A model generated the notes under the pieces. The model was given only the letters and a program-made list of their open reading frames with translations. It was not told the origin of the DNA and ran no database searches. Positions 52,546 through 64,000 of a stretch of 64,000 bases of DNA are shown here, one piece after another (the first letter of the stretch is position 1; each line of letters starts with the position of its first letter). A program made the translations under genes and the position numbers. The stretch covers positions 1,674,001 to 1,738,000 of the forward strand of contig NZ_CP013382.1 in the NCBI RefSeq assembly GCF_001513745.1, given 5' to 3'. This stretch comes from Burkholderia humptydooensis (GTDB taxonomy: Bacteria > Pseudomonadota > Gammaproteobacteria > Burkholderiales > Burkholderiaceae).

Positions 52546-53688
52546 TTACATCGTCACCTGATCGAGGAAGGTCTTCTTGCCCCCCTTGAAGTCGTACAGC
52601 GAAATCACGCCGTGCTTCAGGTCGCCCTTCGAATCGAAGACCGTCGTGCCGATCACGCCCGTGTAGTTCGTCTTCGGCATCGCCGCGAGAATCTTCGCCG
52701 GGTCCGTCGAGTTCGCGCGCTTCATCGCGTCGACGATGATGTACACCGCGTCATACGTGAACGGCGCGTCGAAGCGGATCGGCTGGTTGAAGCGCTTCTC
52801 GTACTTCGCCTGGAACGCCGCGCCGCCCGGCATCTTCTCGAGCGCCGCGCCCGCCTGCGAGCACACGACGTTGTCGGCCGCATTGCCGGCAAGCGCGGGC
52901 AACTGCTCGGTGCATACACCGTCGCCCGAGAAGATCTTCGCGCGCAGGCCGAGCTGCTTCGCCTGCTTCGCGAACGGGCCGCCCGTCGCGTCCATGCCGC
53001 CGTACATGATCGCGTCCGGGTTCGTGCCCTTGATCTTCGTCAGGATCGCGCGGAAATCGACCGCCTTGTCGTTCGTCGCGTCGTGCGACAGCACCTTCAG
53101 GCCGAGCGCCTTCGCCTTCTTCTCGAACTCGTTCGCGAGGCCCTGGCCGTAGGCCGTCGAATCGTCGACGACGGCGACCGTCCTGATCCCCTTTTGCTTC
53201 GCATAGTCGGCGAGCGCCGGGCCTTGCTGCGCGTCGGTCGCGACGACGCGGTAGGTCGTCTTGAAGCCTTGCTGCGTATAGGCCGGATTCGTCGCCGACG
53301 GCGAGATCTGCAGGATGCCGGCATCGCTGTAGATCTTCGACGCCGGAATCGACGTCCCCGAGTTCAGGTGGCCGATGACCGCGACGACCTTGCCGTCGAC
53401 GAGCTTCTGCGCGACCTGCGTCGCGGTGCGCGGGTCGGCCGCGTCGTCCTGCGCGTCGAGCTGGAGCGTGATCTTCTGGCCGCCGATCGTGAAGCCCTTC
53501 GCGTTGATTTCCTCGACGGCGAGGCGCGCGCCGTTCTCATTGTCCTTGCCGAGGTGGGCGATGCCACCCGTCAAGGGCTCGGCGCTGCCGATCTTCACGA
53601 CCTGATCGGCCAGCACATGCGCCGAGGCCGCGGCCATCACCATCGCGGCCGCGCTGATCGGCAACAGTCTGTTGGTTTTCCTTTTCAC
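52546..53688 (-). CDS. Branched-chain amino acid ABC transporter substrate-binding protein (LivJ/LivK type)
   Basis: A 380-residue periplasmic binding protein: a signal peptide (LLPISAAAMVMAAASAHVLA), then the type I periplasmic fold, starting VVKIGSAEPLTGGIAHLGKDNENGARLAVEEINAKG. VAVIGHLNSGTSIPASKIYSDAGILQISPSATNP is the ligand-contacting block. It is encoded alone, so the cognate permeases and ATPases are elsewhere, as is common for Liv binding proteins in Burkholderia. A strong terminator follows and a palindrome lies upstream. Confidence 0.92.
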   Translation of the reverse strand: MKRKTNRLLPISAAAMVMAAASAHVLADQVVKIGSAEPLTGGIAHLGKDNENGARLAVEEINAKGFTIGGQKITLQLDAQDDAADPRTATQVAQKLVDGKVVAVIGHLNSGTSIPASKIYSDAGILQISPSATNPAYTQQGFKTTYRVVATDAQQGPALADYAKQKGIRTVAVVDDSTAYGQGLANEFEKKAKALGLKVLSHDATNDKAVDFRAILTKIKGTNPDAIMYGGMDATGGPFAKQAKQLGLRAKIFSGDGVCTEQLPALAGNAADNVVCSQAGAALEKMPGGAAFQAKYEKRFNQPIRFDAPFTYDAVYIIVDAMKRANSTDPAKILAAMPKTNYTGVIGTTVFDSKGDLKHGVISLYDFKGGKKTFLDQVTM

Positions 53689-53714
53689 TGCAGTCTCCTT
53701 GTTGGACGGGCGTA

Positions 53715-53726
53715 GATCATATGATC
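53715..53726. promoter_or_regulatory. GATCATATGATC palindrome upstream of the LivJ-type gene
   Basis: A perfect 12-bp palindrome 27-38 bp upstream of the start codon, near the expected -10 or leader region. A related TCATATGAT occurs at about 52329-52337. Confidence 0.35.
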
Positions 53727-53784
53727 GGATGATACCCGTTCAAAATTCGTGCAGCGAGTCTCGCGAGGAGTCCGCGCCCGCGGC

Positions 53785-53880
53785 TCAGGCCTTGACGTTC
53801 ATCGCGATCCGCGCGGTGAACACCGTCTTGCCTTCCGAATCGGTAATCTCGACCGGCACGAGCTCGCGATCGCGGCGTAG
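53785..53880 (-). pseudogene. C-terminal remnant of a hotdog-fold (DUF4442-like) protein
   Basis: About 30 residues ending RELVPVEITDSEGKTVFTARIAMNVKA before a stop codon at 53785, the usual last strand of hotdog thioesterase-like proteins. Nothing upstream in this frame continues the fold, so only the tail of the gene survives. Confidence 0.45.
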
Positions 53881-53916
53881 CGGTCGGTTTCGAAGGCGTA
53901 GGCTCGACGCGCCGCA

Positions 53917-54255
53917 TCACTGCACCGCAAGATCGAAGATCCGCGTCATCGGCGTCCATTTCATGCCGGCGGGCGTCCACGGCGTCGGCTGCTGGAACGT
54001 GCCCATCAGCGCTTCCCACTCGACGATCTTCGCGTCGGCGCGCGCGTCGGCGTCGAAACGCGCCGCGTCGAACCGCGCGTCGTCGGTTTCCATCACCATC
54101 GTCATCCGCGTGCCGAGCCGATAGATCTCCATCGCCACGACGCCATGCGCGCGAAGATGCGCGGCGACCTCCGGCCAGATCCGCTCGTGATGCGCTTCGT
54201 AGCGCGCGATCGCATCCGGGTCGTCCTTCAGGTCCAAAGCGAGGCAGTAACGCAT
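53917..54255 (-). CDS. L-rhamnose/L-fucose mutarotase (RhaM family)
   Basis: A 112-residue protein of the RhaM/DUF718 ferredoxin-like family: MRYCLALDLKDDPDAIARYEAHHERIWPEVAAHLRAHGVVAMEIYRLGTRMTMVMETDD, with the conserved H-x-x-I/V-W-P-E active-site segment. It interconverts sugar anomers. As the last gene of the operon it should feed the correct L-fucose anomer to the dehydrogenase encoded 35 bp upstream. Confidence 0.88.
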   Translation of the reverse strand: MRYCLALDLKDDPDAIARYEAHHERIWPEVAAHLRAHGVVAMEIYRLGTRMTMVMETDDARFDAARFDADARADAKIVEWEALMGTFQQPTPWTPAGMKWTPMTRIFDLAVQ

Positions 54256-54290
54256 CGCGCGCTCCGTCGTCGATCGTCGGGGAAGCCGCG

Positions 54291-56014
<1,724 letters not shown>

Positions 56015-56084
56015 GAATTCGCCAGGTAGGTGAGTGCCAATGAACGGCGCATGAACGCCGCATGCGGTCGCCGCGCGGCAGGCT

Positions 56085-57941
<1,857 letters not shown>

Positions 57942-57962
57942 TCATCCGCCGCGCCGCCGCGC

Positions 57963-59309
57963 TCATGCCTGCCGCGCCGCGCGCAGCGGCCCCGCGACGG
58001 GCAGGCACGCGGGCCCGAGCGGCTCGAACGCCTTGTAGGTCAGGATGAACTCCTGATGGCCGAGCGCCTCGGATTTCGACGTCGCGCCGCTCGCGACCGC
58101 GAGCGTCTTCGCGAGAATCTCGCGGCCGACTTCGTCGAGCGTCGCGCGGCCTTCGAGGATGCGGCCCGCGTCGACGTCCATGTCGCCCTCGAGCTTGCGG
58201 TATGTCGCCGGATTCGCGCACACCTTGACGACGGGCGCGAGCGCGGAGCCGACCACCGAGCCGCGGCCCGTCGTGAACAGGATCACGTGCGCGCCGCATG
58301 CGATCAGCTCGGCGATCTCGGCGTTGTCGCTGATGTTCGGGAATCCGAAGCGCGGCTCGCCGTCCGGCACGACGTCGAGCAGATAGAGGCCCGGCGTCGG
58401 CGGCACGTCGCCCGGCTTCACGATGCCGACGATCGGCGACGCGCCGCTCTTCGCATACGCGCCGAGCGATTTCTCCTCCTGCGTCGTGAGTCCGCCGTCC
58501 GCGTTGCCGACCGCGAAGCTGCCGTGTCCGAGGATCGAGTAATAGCGCTCGGCCTTCTGCACGCACGCGACGATCTCGCGGCCGAGCTCGGGCCGCGCGG
58601 CGCGGTTCTGCATGTGATATTCGCAGCCGACGAGCTCGCCCGTCTCCTCGAACAGGCACGCGGCGCCCTGCTCGACGAGCAGGTCGAACGCGCGGCCGAC
58701 AGCCGGATTCGCGGTGATGCCGCTCGTGCTGTCCGAGCCGCCGCAGATCGTGCCGACGATCAGCTCGCCGATGCCCATCGGCACCTTCGCCTGCTTCGCG
58801 AGCGCCGCTCGCGCATCGCGCACCCAGTCGACGCCCGCGCCGATCGTACTCAGCGTGCCGCCCGCGTCCTGGATCGTCAGCACCTCGGCCGGGCGGCCGC
58901 TCGCGCGCACCGCATCGACGAGGTAGCGCTTGTTCATGCTCTCGCAGCCGAGCGATACGAACAGCACCGCGCCGACGTTCGGATGCGTCGCGAGCCGCTC
59001 GATCATCTTTTCCGCGTAACCGTTCGGATAGCAGCCGGGAAAGCCGATCAGATGCACGGGCGGCGCGTCGGCCGCGGGCGGCGCGGCGCCGCCGAAGCGC
59101 AGCGGCGTGCGGAACTGCGCGACGATCTCCCGCGCGACGTGATGCGCGCACTCGACGAGATACGCGACCGCGACGACGTTGCGGATGCCCTTGCGCCCGT
59201 CGCTGCGCGGATAGCCCGCAAGCACCGCGCGGCGCACGCCGTCGGGCGGCACGCGCTCGCCTTCGGCGGAAATCGCCGCGAAACCCGGCGTCGAGACTGT
59301 CATGGACAT
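57963..59309 (-). CDS. UxaA-family dehydratase, large subunit (probable L-fuconate dehydratase)
   Basis: A 448-residue altronate/galactarate dehydratase core: SDGRKGIRNVVAVAYLVECAHH, GCESMN with a cluster-type cysteine, and IGELIVGTICGGSDSTSGITANPAVG. The SAF-domain subunit is a separate gene just upstream. In this operon it stands where other pathways have the enolase-superfamily fuconate dehydratase, so it probably removes water from L-fuconate. Confidence 0.85.
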   Translation of the reverse strand: MSMTVSTPGFAAISAEGERVPPDGVRRAVLAGYPRSDGRKGIRNVVAVAYLVECAHHVAREIVAQFRTPLRFGGAAPPAADAPPVHLIGFPGCYPNGYAEKMIERLATHPNVGAVLFVSLGCESMNKRYLVDAVRASGRPAEVLTIQDAGGTLSTIGAGVDWVRDARAALAKQAKVPMGIGELIVGTICGGSDSTSGITANPAVGRAFDLLVEQGAACLFEETGELVGCEYHMQNRAARPELGREIVACVQKAERYYSILGHGSFAVGNADGGLTTQEEKSLGAYAKSGASPIVGIVKPGDVPPTPGLYLLDVVPDGEPRFGFPNISDNAEIAELIACGAHVILFTTGRGSVVGSALAPVVKVCANPATYRKLEGDMDVDAGRILEGRATLDEVGREILAKTLAVASGATSKSEALGHQEFILTYKAFEPLGPACLPVAGPLRAARQA

Positions 59310-59343
59310 GAATGGTTCACCTGAATAAACGGTTGCGGCCGCG

Positions 59344-59664
59344 TCAATGCGCGACGAACGCGTGGCCCGCGTCGTGCGTGTACGTCGGCAGGTAGTCGCT
59401 CACGAGGTTGTGCGTGTGCAGATGCTCGCCGCGCGCGACGTCGCGAATCACGTGGCCGATCGGCGCGCCGTAGCGCAGCACCTTGTCGTTCGCCGCGAGC
59501 GGCGCGCGCGCGAGCTTGTGTCCGATCTCGATCGTCTGCGCGAGCACGACGCGCTCGCCGTCGATCGTCACGCACTGCCCGGCGCAAAGGCGCGTCGCCG
59601 CGATCAGGCAGTTGTCGTCGGGCGACAGCAGCAGCAGCCGCGCGTCGGCGGCGCGCGCGCTCAC
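59344..59664 (-). CDS. UxaA-family dehydratase, SAF-domain small subunit
   Basis: A 106-residue SAF domain (LLLLSPDDNCLIAATRLCAGQCVTIDGERVVLAQTIEIGHKLA...GHVIRDVARGEHLHTHNL). Such subunits form the N-terminal half of single-chain altronate dehydratases. The start is a GTG at 59664 that overlaps the permease stop (GTGA). It is followed after 34 bp by the large subunit. Confidence 0.87.
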   Translation of the reverse strand: MSARAADARLLLLSPDDNCLIAATRLCAGQCVTIDGERVVLAQTIEIGHKLARAPLAANDKVLRYGAPIGHVIRDVARGEHLHTHNLVSDYLPTYTHDAGHAFVAH

Positions 59665-60692
59665 GATTGCCCCTCGCCGCCCGCGACGCGAGCGACCATC
59701 AGCGCGCCCAAAATAATCGCGCCGTAGATCGCCTGAATCCAGAACGACGGCACCTGCGCGAGCGTCAGCAGGTTCTGCACGACGCCGAGCAGCAGCACGC
59801 CCGTCAGCGCGCCGAGCATCATGCCCTTGCCGCCGTCGAGCGAGATGCCGCCGATCACCGCGGCCGCGAACACCGTGAAGATCATCCCGCTGCCCTGGTT
59901 CGCGTTGATCGCGCCGACATAGCCCGTGACGACGAGCCCGCCGATCGACGCGAGCACGCTGCCGAGCACGAACACGCCCCACGTGATCCGCTCGACGCGA
60001 ATCCCGGCCGCGCGCGCGGCCTCGCCGTTGCCGCCGATCGCGTACAGCGCGCGGCCGAGCCGGTGGTAGCGCAGCATGAACGCCGCGCCGCCGAACACGG
60101 CCGCCGCGAGCCACACGGACAGCGGCAGGCCGAACACGATCGTCGTCGCGAGCGCGAAGAACGACGGCGGCATGTCGAACAGCGTGCCGCCCTTCGTCGC
60201 GCCGACGAGCATCCCGCGCAGCACGATCAGCATCGCGAGCGTGACGATGAACGCGTTCAGGCGCATCCGCACGACGAGAAAGCCGTTGACGAAGCCGATC
60301 AGCGCGCCGATCGCGACGATCGCGGCGAGCCCCGCGGCGGCGGGCCACTGGAAGCCGAAGCCGGCGGACGAGGCCGGCATCACGAGCATCGCGCCGATCG
60401 CGGGCGCGATGCCGACCGTCGATTCGAGCGACAGGTCGAACTTGCCCGTCAGCACGATCAGCGATTCGGCGAGCACGACGAGCGCGAGCGCCGCCGACGC
60501 GCCGAGCACGCTGATCAGATTCGCCTTCGTGAGAAAGCTCGGGCTCACGAACGCGCCGATCGCGATCAGCAGCATGAGCGCGGGCAACAACGCGAGGTCG
60601 CGCAACCGCGCGATCTCGAACGGCTTGCGCGCGACGGCGCGCGCCGGCCCCGGCGGCAGCGCGGAACTCGTCAGGCTAGACTTCATGGGCAT
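59661..60692 (-). CDS. Sugar ABC transporter permease (RbsC type)
   Basis: A 343-residue inner-membrane protein with about eight or more helices and the RbsC/XylH-family pattern (SVLGASAALALVVLAESLIVLTGKFDLSLESTVGIAPAIGA; GGISLDGGKGMMLGALTGVLLLGVVQNLL). Two in-frame ATGs (60692, 60686) follow AAGGAG; I list the first. It overlaps the ATPase stop and the dehydratase subunit start. Pairs with the ATPase and binding protein to import a sugar, presumably L-fucose. Confidence 0.9.
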   Translation of the reverse strand: MPMKSSLTSSALPPGPARAVARKPFEIARLRDLALLPALMLLIAIGAFVSPSFLTKANLISVLGASAALALVVLAESLIVLTGKFDLSLESTVGIAPAIGAMLVMPASSAGFGFQWPAAAGLAAIVAIGALIGFVNGFLVVRMRLNAFIVTLAMLIVLRGMLVGATKGGTLFDMPPSFFALATTIVFGLPLSVWLAAAVFGGAAFMLRYHRLGRALYAIGGNGEAARAAGIRVERITWGVFVLGSVLASIGGLVVTGYVGAINANQGSGMIFTVFAAAVIGGISLDGGKGMMLGALTGVLLLGVVQNLLTLAQVPSFWIQAIYGAIILGALMVARVAGGEGQS

Positions 60693-62241
60693 CGACTCCT
60701 TCGATGGATGCAATCAATTCGTTGTCCTGCCAGCCGGCCGGAAACTCGGCGACGATGCGCCCGCGGAACATCACGAGCACGCGGTCGCAGGTGCGCAGAT
60801 CGTCGAGCTCGCCCGACGCGACGAGCACCGCCTTGCCGTCGTCGCGCACGCGCCCGACGACGGCGAGCAGCGCCTCCTTCGATTTCACGTCGACGCCCGC
60901 GGTCGGATCGATCAGCACGAGCACGCGCGGATCGTTCGCAAGCGCGCGCGCCATCACGACCTTCTGCCGATTGCCGCCCGACAGCCCCGACACCGGCTGC
61001 CGCGGCCCCTGCGCGACGATGCCGAGCGCGTCGATCATCCGCGCGCCGAAGGCGTGCTTTTTCGCGGGCGGCGCAAGCCCGAAGCGCCCGAAGCGCCCGA
61101 GCGCGCCCGCGATCGTCATCGATGCGTTCTCGGCCACCGATTCGCCGAGCACGAGCCCTTCGCGATGGCGATCCTTCGGCACGCAACCGACGCCGCGCGC
61201 GAGCGCGGCGGGGACGTTGCCCGGCGGCAGCGCGTCGCCGTCGATGCGGATCGCGCCCGCGCGCGGCGCGCGCAACCCGGCCACCGCCTCCGCGACGCCC
61301 GTGCGGCCGCTGCTCGTCGCGCCGGCCAGCCCGACGACCTCGCCGCGCCGCACGCAAAACGACACATGCGCGTAATCGCCGCCCGCGAGGCCGTCCACTT
61401 CGAGCGCGCGCGGCGCATCGGCCGGCAGCGGCGGGCGGCGCGCCGCGTCGGCCACGGCGAGCCCGCCGCGCTCGCCTGTCATCGCCTCGATCAGCGCGTC
61501 GCGCGGCAGCGCCGCCACGGGCGCGCTGACGATGCGCCGCGCGTCGCGCAGCACCGTCACCGCCTGGCAGATGTCGTACACCTCCTGCAGGTGATGCGAG
61601 ATGAACAGGAACGTCACGCCGTCGCGCTGCAGCTCGCGAATCCGCGCGAACAGCCGCTTGATCTCGTCGCCGTCGAGCTGCGCGGTCGGCTCGTCGAGGA
61701 TGATGAAGCGCGCGCCGTACGACAGCGCCCGCGCGATCTCGACGAGCTGGCGCGCCTCGACCGTCAGGTCGCCCGCGCGCGCGTCCTCGCCGACGTCGAT
61801 CCGCCAATGGTCGAGCAGCGCGCGCGCGTCGCGCCGCAGCGCGCGCCAGTCGATCGCGCCGCGCTTCGTCGGCTGCCGGTTGATGAACAGGTTCTCGGCG
61901 ACGGTGAGCTCGCGGATGATCGTCGAGTGCTGATAGACGCACGCGACGCGCGCGCGCCAGCCGTCGCGATCGGCGAGCGGCGGCGCATCCTCGCCGCCGA
62001 AACGCACGATGCCCGCGTCCGGCTTGCGCAGCCCGGTGAGAATCGACACGAGCGTCGACTTGCCCGCGCCGTTGCGCCCGACGAGCGCGTGCGACTCGCC
62101 CGGCCGCACGCACAGATCGACGTCCGCGAGCGCGGTGTGCGGGCCGAAGCGCTTGGTGACGGCGCGCGCCTCGACGACGGGCGCGCCGCCGCACGCGGCA
62201 GCGGCGGCAGTGACATCGGCGGTGGCGGCGGTCGCGTTCAT
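60676..62241 (-). CDS. Sugar ABC transporter ATPase, two ATPase domains (RbsA type)
   Basis: A 521-residue protein with two fused nucleotide-binding domains. The first has Walker A GRNGAGKST near residue 54 and Walker B FIILDEPTAQ. The second has a degenerate Walker A (GATSSGRTG near 306), signature LSGGNRQKV near 425 and Walker B VLVLIDPTAGVD. This asymmetry is normal for RbsA/MglA. The start overlaps the binding-protein stop (ATGA). Confidence 0.92.
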   Translation of the reverse strand: MNATAATADVTAAAAACGGAPVVEARAVTKRFGPHTALADVDLCVRPGESHALVGRNGAGKSTLVSILTGLRKPDAGIVRFGGEDAPPLADRDGWRARVACVYQHSTIIRELTVAENLFINRQPTKRGAIDWRALRRDARALLDHWRIDVGEDARAGDLTVEARQLVEIARALSYGARFIILDEPTAQLDGDEIKRLFARIRELQRDGVTFLFISHHLQEVYDICQAVTVLRDARRIVSAPVAALPRDALIEAMTGERGGLAVADAARRPPLPADAPRALEVDGLAGGDYAHVSFCVRRGEVVGLAGATSSGRTGVAEAVAGLRAPRAGAIRIDGDALPPGNVPAALARGVGCVPKDRHREGLVLGESVAENASMTIAGALGRFGRFGLAPPAKKHAFGARMIDALGIVAQGPRQPVSGLSGGNRQKVVMARALANDPRVLVLIDPTAGVDVKSKEALLAVVGRVRDDGKAVLVASGELDDLRTCDRVLVMFRGRIVAEFPAGWQDNELIASIEGVDAHEV

Positions 62242-63251
62242 TTGATCGTGTTGCCCCACAGGCTCTTGTCGTCGACGTTCGCCTTCGTCACGAGCGGCGC
62301 CGGCAACTGGTCTTCGAGAATGCCCGGCGCGCGCTGCACGATCACGCTGCCGTGATCGGTCGGCCCCGGCCTGAACGTCTGGCCGGCGAGCGCCGCCTTG
62401 ATGTAGAAGAGCCCGTAGCGCGCGTACAGGTCGGCGGGCTGCGACACGGTGGCGTCGATGTCGCCGCGGCGGATCGCTTCGTATTCCTGCGGGATGCCGT
62501 CGTTGCTGACGATCACGACGTGCTTCGCGTCGCCCGCCGGATACAGCATCTGCTTGCGGCGCAGCGTTTGCAGCGTCGGCGACAGATAGACGCCGCCCGC
62601 CTGCATGTAGATGCCCTTCACGTCCGGATTCGCGGTCAGCAGGCTGTCGAGCGCGGTCGCGGCGACGTCGCCCTTCCACGCGGCCGGGATCTCGAGCACC
62701 TGCAGGTGCGGATAGCCCTTCATGCACGCGCGGAACGCCTCCGAGCGGTCGCGGCCGTTCACCGACGCGAGATCGCCCATGATCTGCACGACCTTGCCCG
62801 CCTGCACGTGCTCGCCGAGGTACTTGCAGGCCTTCTCGCCGTATGCGCGGTTGTCGGCGCGCACGACCATCGCGACCTTGCCCTGCGTCGGCGCGACGTC
62901 GACCGCGACGACGCTCACCTTGCGCGCGGCCGCCGCGTCGAGCGCGCGGCCGATCGCCGCCGAATCGAGCGGCCCGACGACGATCCCCTTCGCGCCGAGA
63001 TTCAGCAGGGTGGTCATGTCCGTGATCTGCTGCGCGGGATCGCCGTTCGAATTGACGGGCGCGAGCGCATCGATCTGCATGTCCTTCGCGTAATGCAGCA
63101 GATAGTTGTTGTACGACTGCCAGAACGGCGAAGTCAGCAAAGGCAGGTCGAGCCCGACCTTGCCCGTGTCCGCGCCCGCCGGCGCGGCGGCGATCGCGCC
63201 CGCCAGCGCGACGCACCCGGCGAGCGCTCGCCCGCGATTGATCCACGTCAT
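62238..63251 (-). CDS. Sugar ABC transporter periplasmic binding protein
   Basis: A 337-residue periplasmic binding protein with a signal peptide (LAGCVALAGAIAAAPAGA) and the ribose/galactose-binding fold (KVGLDLPLLTSPFWQSYNNYL; GAKGIVVGPLDSAAIGRAL; VVIVSNDGIPQEYEAIRRGDIDATVSQ). First gene of the fucose operon, reading leftward from the shared regulatory region with IclR. Ligand inferred from the enzymes downstream. Confidence 0.92.
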   Translation of the reverse strand: MTWINRGRALAGCVALAGAIAAAPAGADTGKVGLDLPLLTSPFWQSYNNYLLHYAKDMQIDALAPVNSNGDPAQQITDMTTLLNLGAKGIVVGPLDSAAIGRALDAAAARKVSVVAVDVAPTQGKVAMVVRADNRAYGEKACKYLGEHVQAGKVVQIMGDLASVNGRDRSEAFRACMKGYPHLQVLEIPAAWKGDVAATALDSLLTANPDVKGIYMQAGGVYLSPTLQTLRRKQMLYPAGDAKHVVIVSNDGIPQEYEAIRRGDIDATVSQPADLYARYGLFYIKAALAGQTFRPGPTDHGSVIVQRAPGILEDQLPAPLVTKANVDDKSLWGNTIK

Positions 63252-63429
63252 GCCTGCCTCCTTTCCTCTGATGTTTGTCGGCCCGGCGTGCGGACCGTTG
63301 CCATATGTTCATTGGCGAAATTATTATTTATATACGGACTTTTTGAAGTCAAGGAGACCGTGGCGCAGAATGACTGCGTATTTTCCCTATCCCTGTCCTC
63401 ACCCCTATCCGACGCACCCGATCGCCAAC
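63252..63429. promoter_or_regulatory. Divergent promoter region of the fucose operon and IclR gene
   Basis: About 180 bp between two divergent starts. Bases 63300-63350 are markedly AT-rich (GAAATTATTATTTATATAC) against the GC-rich surroundings, the likely overlapping promoters and IclR operator. No clear palindrome was recognised. Confidence 0.55.
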
Positions 63430-64000
63430 ATGAACGCCAGGAAACCACGACCGGCCGGCCCCGCCGACGAACCGCAGGATCTCGACGATGCGGACCGCTA
63501 CCGCGCGCCGGCGCTCGACAAGGGGCTCGACATCCTCGAGCTGCTGTCCGAACGCAAGGATGGCTTGACGCGCACGGAGATCACGAAGGAGCTCGGCCGC
63601 AACGCGAGCGAGATCTATCGGATGCTCGAGCGGCTCGTCGCGCGCCAGTACGTGATCCGCTCGCCGGGCGGCGACCGTTATTCGCTGAGCCTGAAGCTGT
63701 ATGCGCTCGCGCACCGGCACCCGCCGATGCACCGGCTGATCGCCGAGGCGCTGCCGCCGATGCAGCGCTTCGCGGACGCGGCCGAGCAGTCGTGCCATCT
63801 GTCCGTCTACGATCGGGGCAACCTGCTCGTGATCGCGCAGGTCGACGGGCCCGGCATCTGGGGGATGTCGGTGAAGCTCGGCTCGCGTGTCGGGCTCATC
63901 GACACCGCGTCGGGCCACGCGATGCTCGCGTTCCAGTCCGCCGAGCAGCGCGCGCACATGCTCGCCGAGCACACGAAGGTGAAAGGCGAGCAGCCGCTCG
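63430..64000 (+). CDS. IclR-family regulator, 3' end outside the window
   Basis: The first 190 residues are visible. A disordered start (MNARKPRPAGPADEPQ) is followed by an IclR winged helix (ALDKGLDILELLSERKDGLTRTEITKELGRNASEIYRMLERLVARQYVIRSPGGDRYSLSLKL) and part of the effector domain (SCHLSVYDRGNLLVIAQVDG...TASGHAMLAFQS). It is divergent from the sugar transporter and fucose catabolic operon and most likely regulates it, responding to a pathway sugar acid. The reading frame is open to the edge of the window. Confidence 0.9.
   Translation, partial: MNARKPRPAGPADEPQDLDDADRYRAPALDKGLDILELLSERKDGLTRTEITKELGRNASEIYRMLERLVARQYVIRSPGGDRYSLSLKLYALAHRHPPMHRLIAEALPPMQRFADAAEQSCHLSVYDRGNLLVIAQVDGPGIWGMSVKLGSRVGLIDTASGHAMLAFQSAEQRAHMLAEHTKVKGEQPL

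Overview
The window is very GC-rich (CCG/GCG-type codons dominate), densely coded and gene-for-gene typical of Burkholderia. The mix of amino-acid and sugar uptake, stress proteins, an alpha-2-macroglobulin/PBP1C pair and accessory clusters suggests the second chromosome of a member of the B. pseudomallei group. That placement is an inference from gene content and codon use, not from a database search. No insertion sequence, prophage or CRISPR array was seen.

Layout. 0-7 kb: end of a DszC/SfnB-like flavoprotein, an H-NS-like protein divergent from a small XRE regulator, a CmcJ-family/SDR pair, an MFS transporter and a DedA-rhodanese fusion. 6.8-14.1 kb: a zinc alcohol dehydrogenase, four universal stress proteins, a NarL-type regulator and several small conserved proteins. 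Six FNR/Anr-type boxes (TTGAY-N4-RTCAA) lie in front of these genes, so the block looks like a low-oxygen regulon. 14-19 kb: a cupin regulator, an FAD monooxygenase, a DUF4148 protein and a secreted M9 collagenase.

19.7-29.7 kb is the most unusual part. A tightly overlapping minus-strand operon encodes a gamma-glutamylcyclotransferase-like protein, a leucyl-tRNA-synthetase paralogue without its C-terminal domain, a methyltransferase, an AurF-like di-iron oxygenase, an ATP-grasp ligase and a TauD-like dioxygenase. Next to it a class V PLP enzyme is followed by an RNA gene. That gene has every stem of a tRNA with anticodon UGG, but about 110 nt are inserted in its D arm. Directly after it, behind a near-perfect Shine-Dalgarno sequence, lies a 98-residue peptide gene. 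Ten of the peptide's 15 proline codons are CCA, the codon read by UGG; the PLP enzyme beside it has none in 28. Synthetase, tRNA and peptide together look like an undescribed biosynthetic system that uses a dedicated charged tRNA.

29.8-46 kb: a GNAT enzyme, a giant alpha-2-macroglobulin with penicillin-binding protein 1C, a decayed stretch (truncated MFS gene, broken histidine kinase), and a complete TetR-controlled efflux system (adaptor, ABC ATPase, ABC-2 permease, outer-membrane factor). 46-54 kb: gene remnants, a DUF488 protein, an aromatic aminotransferase with its permease divergent from an Lrp regulator, a hemolysin-III/PAQR protein and a LivJ-type binding protein.

53.9-64 kb: a sugar ABC transporter and all enzymes of the non-phosphorylating L-fucose pathway (mutarotase, fucose dehydrogenase, fuconolactonase, a UxaA-type dehydratase in two subunits, keto-deoxy-fuconate dehydrogenase, FAH-family hydrolase). 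A divergent IclR regulator runs off the right edge.
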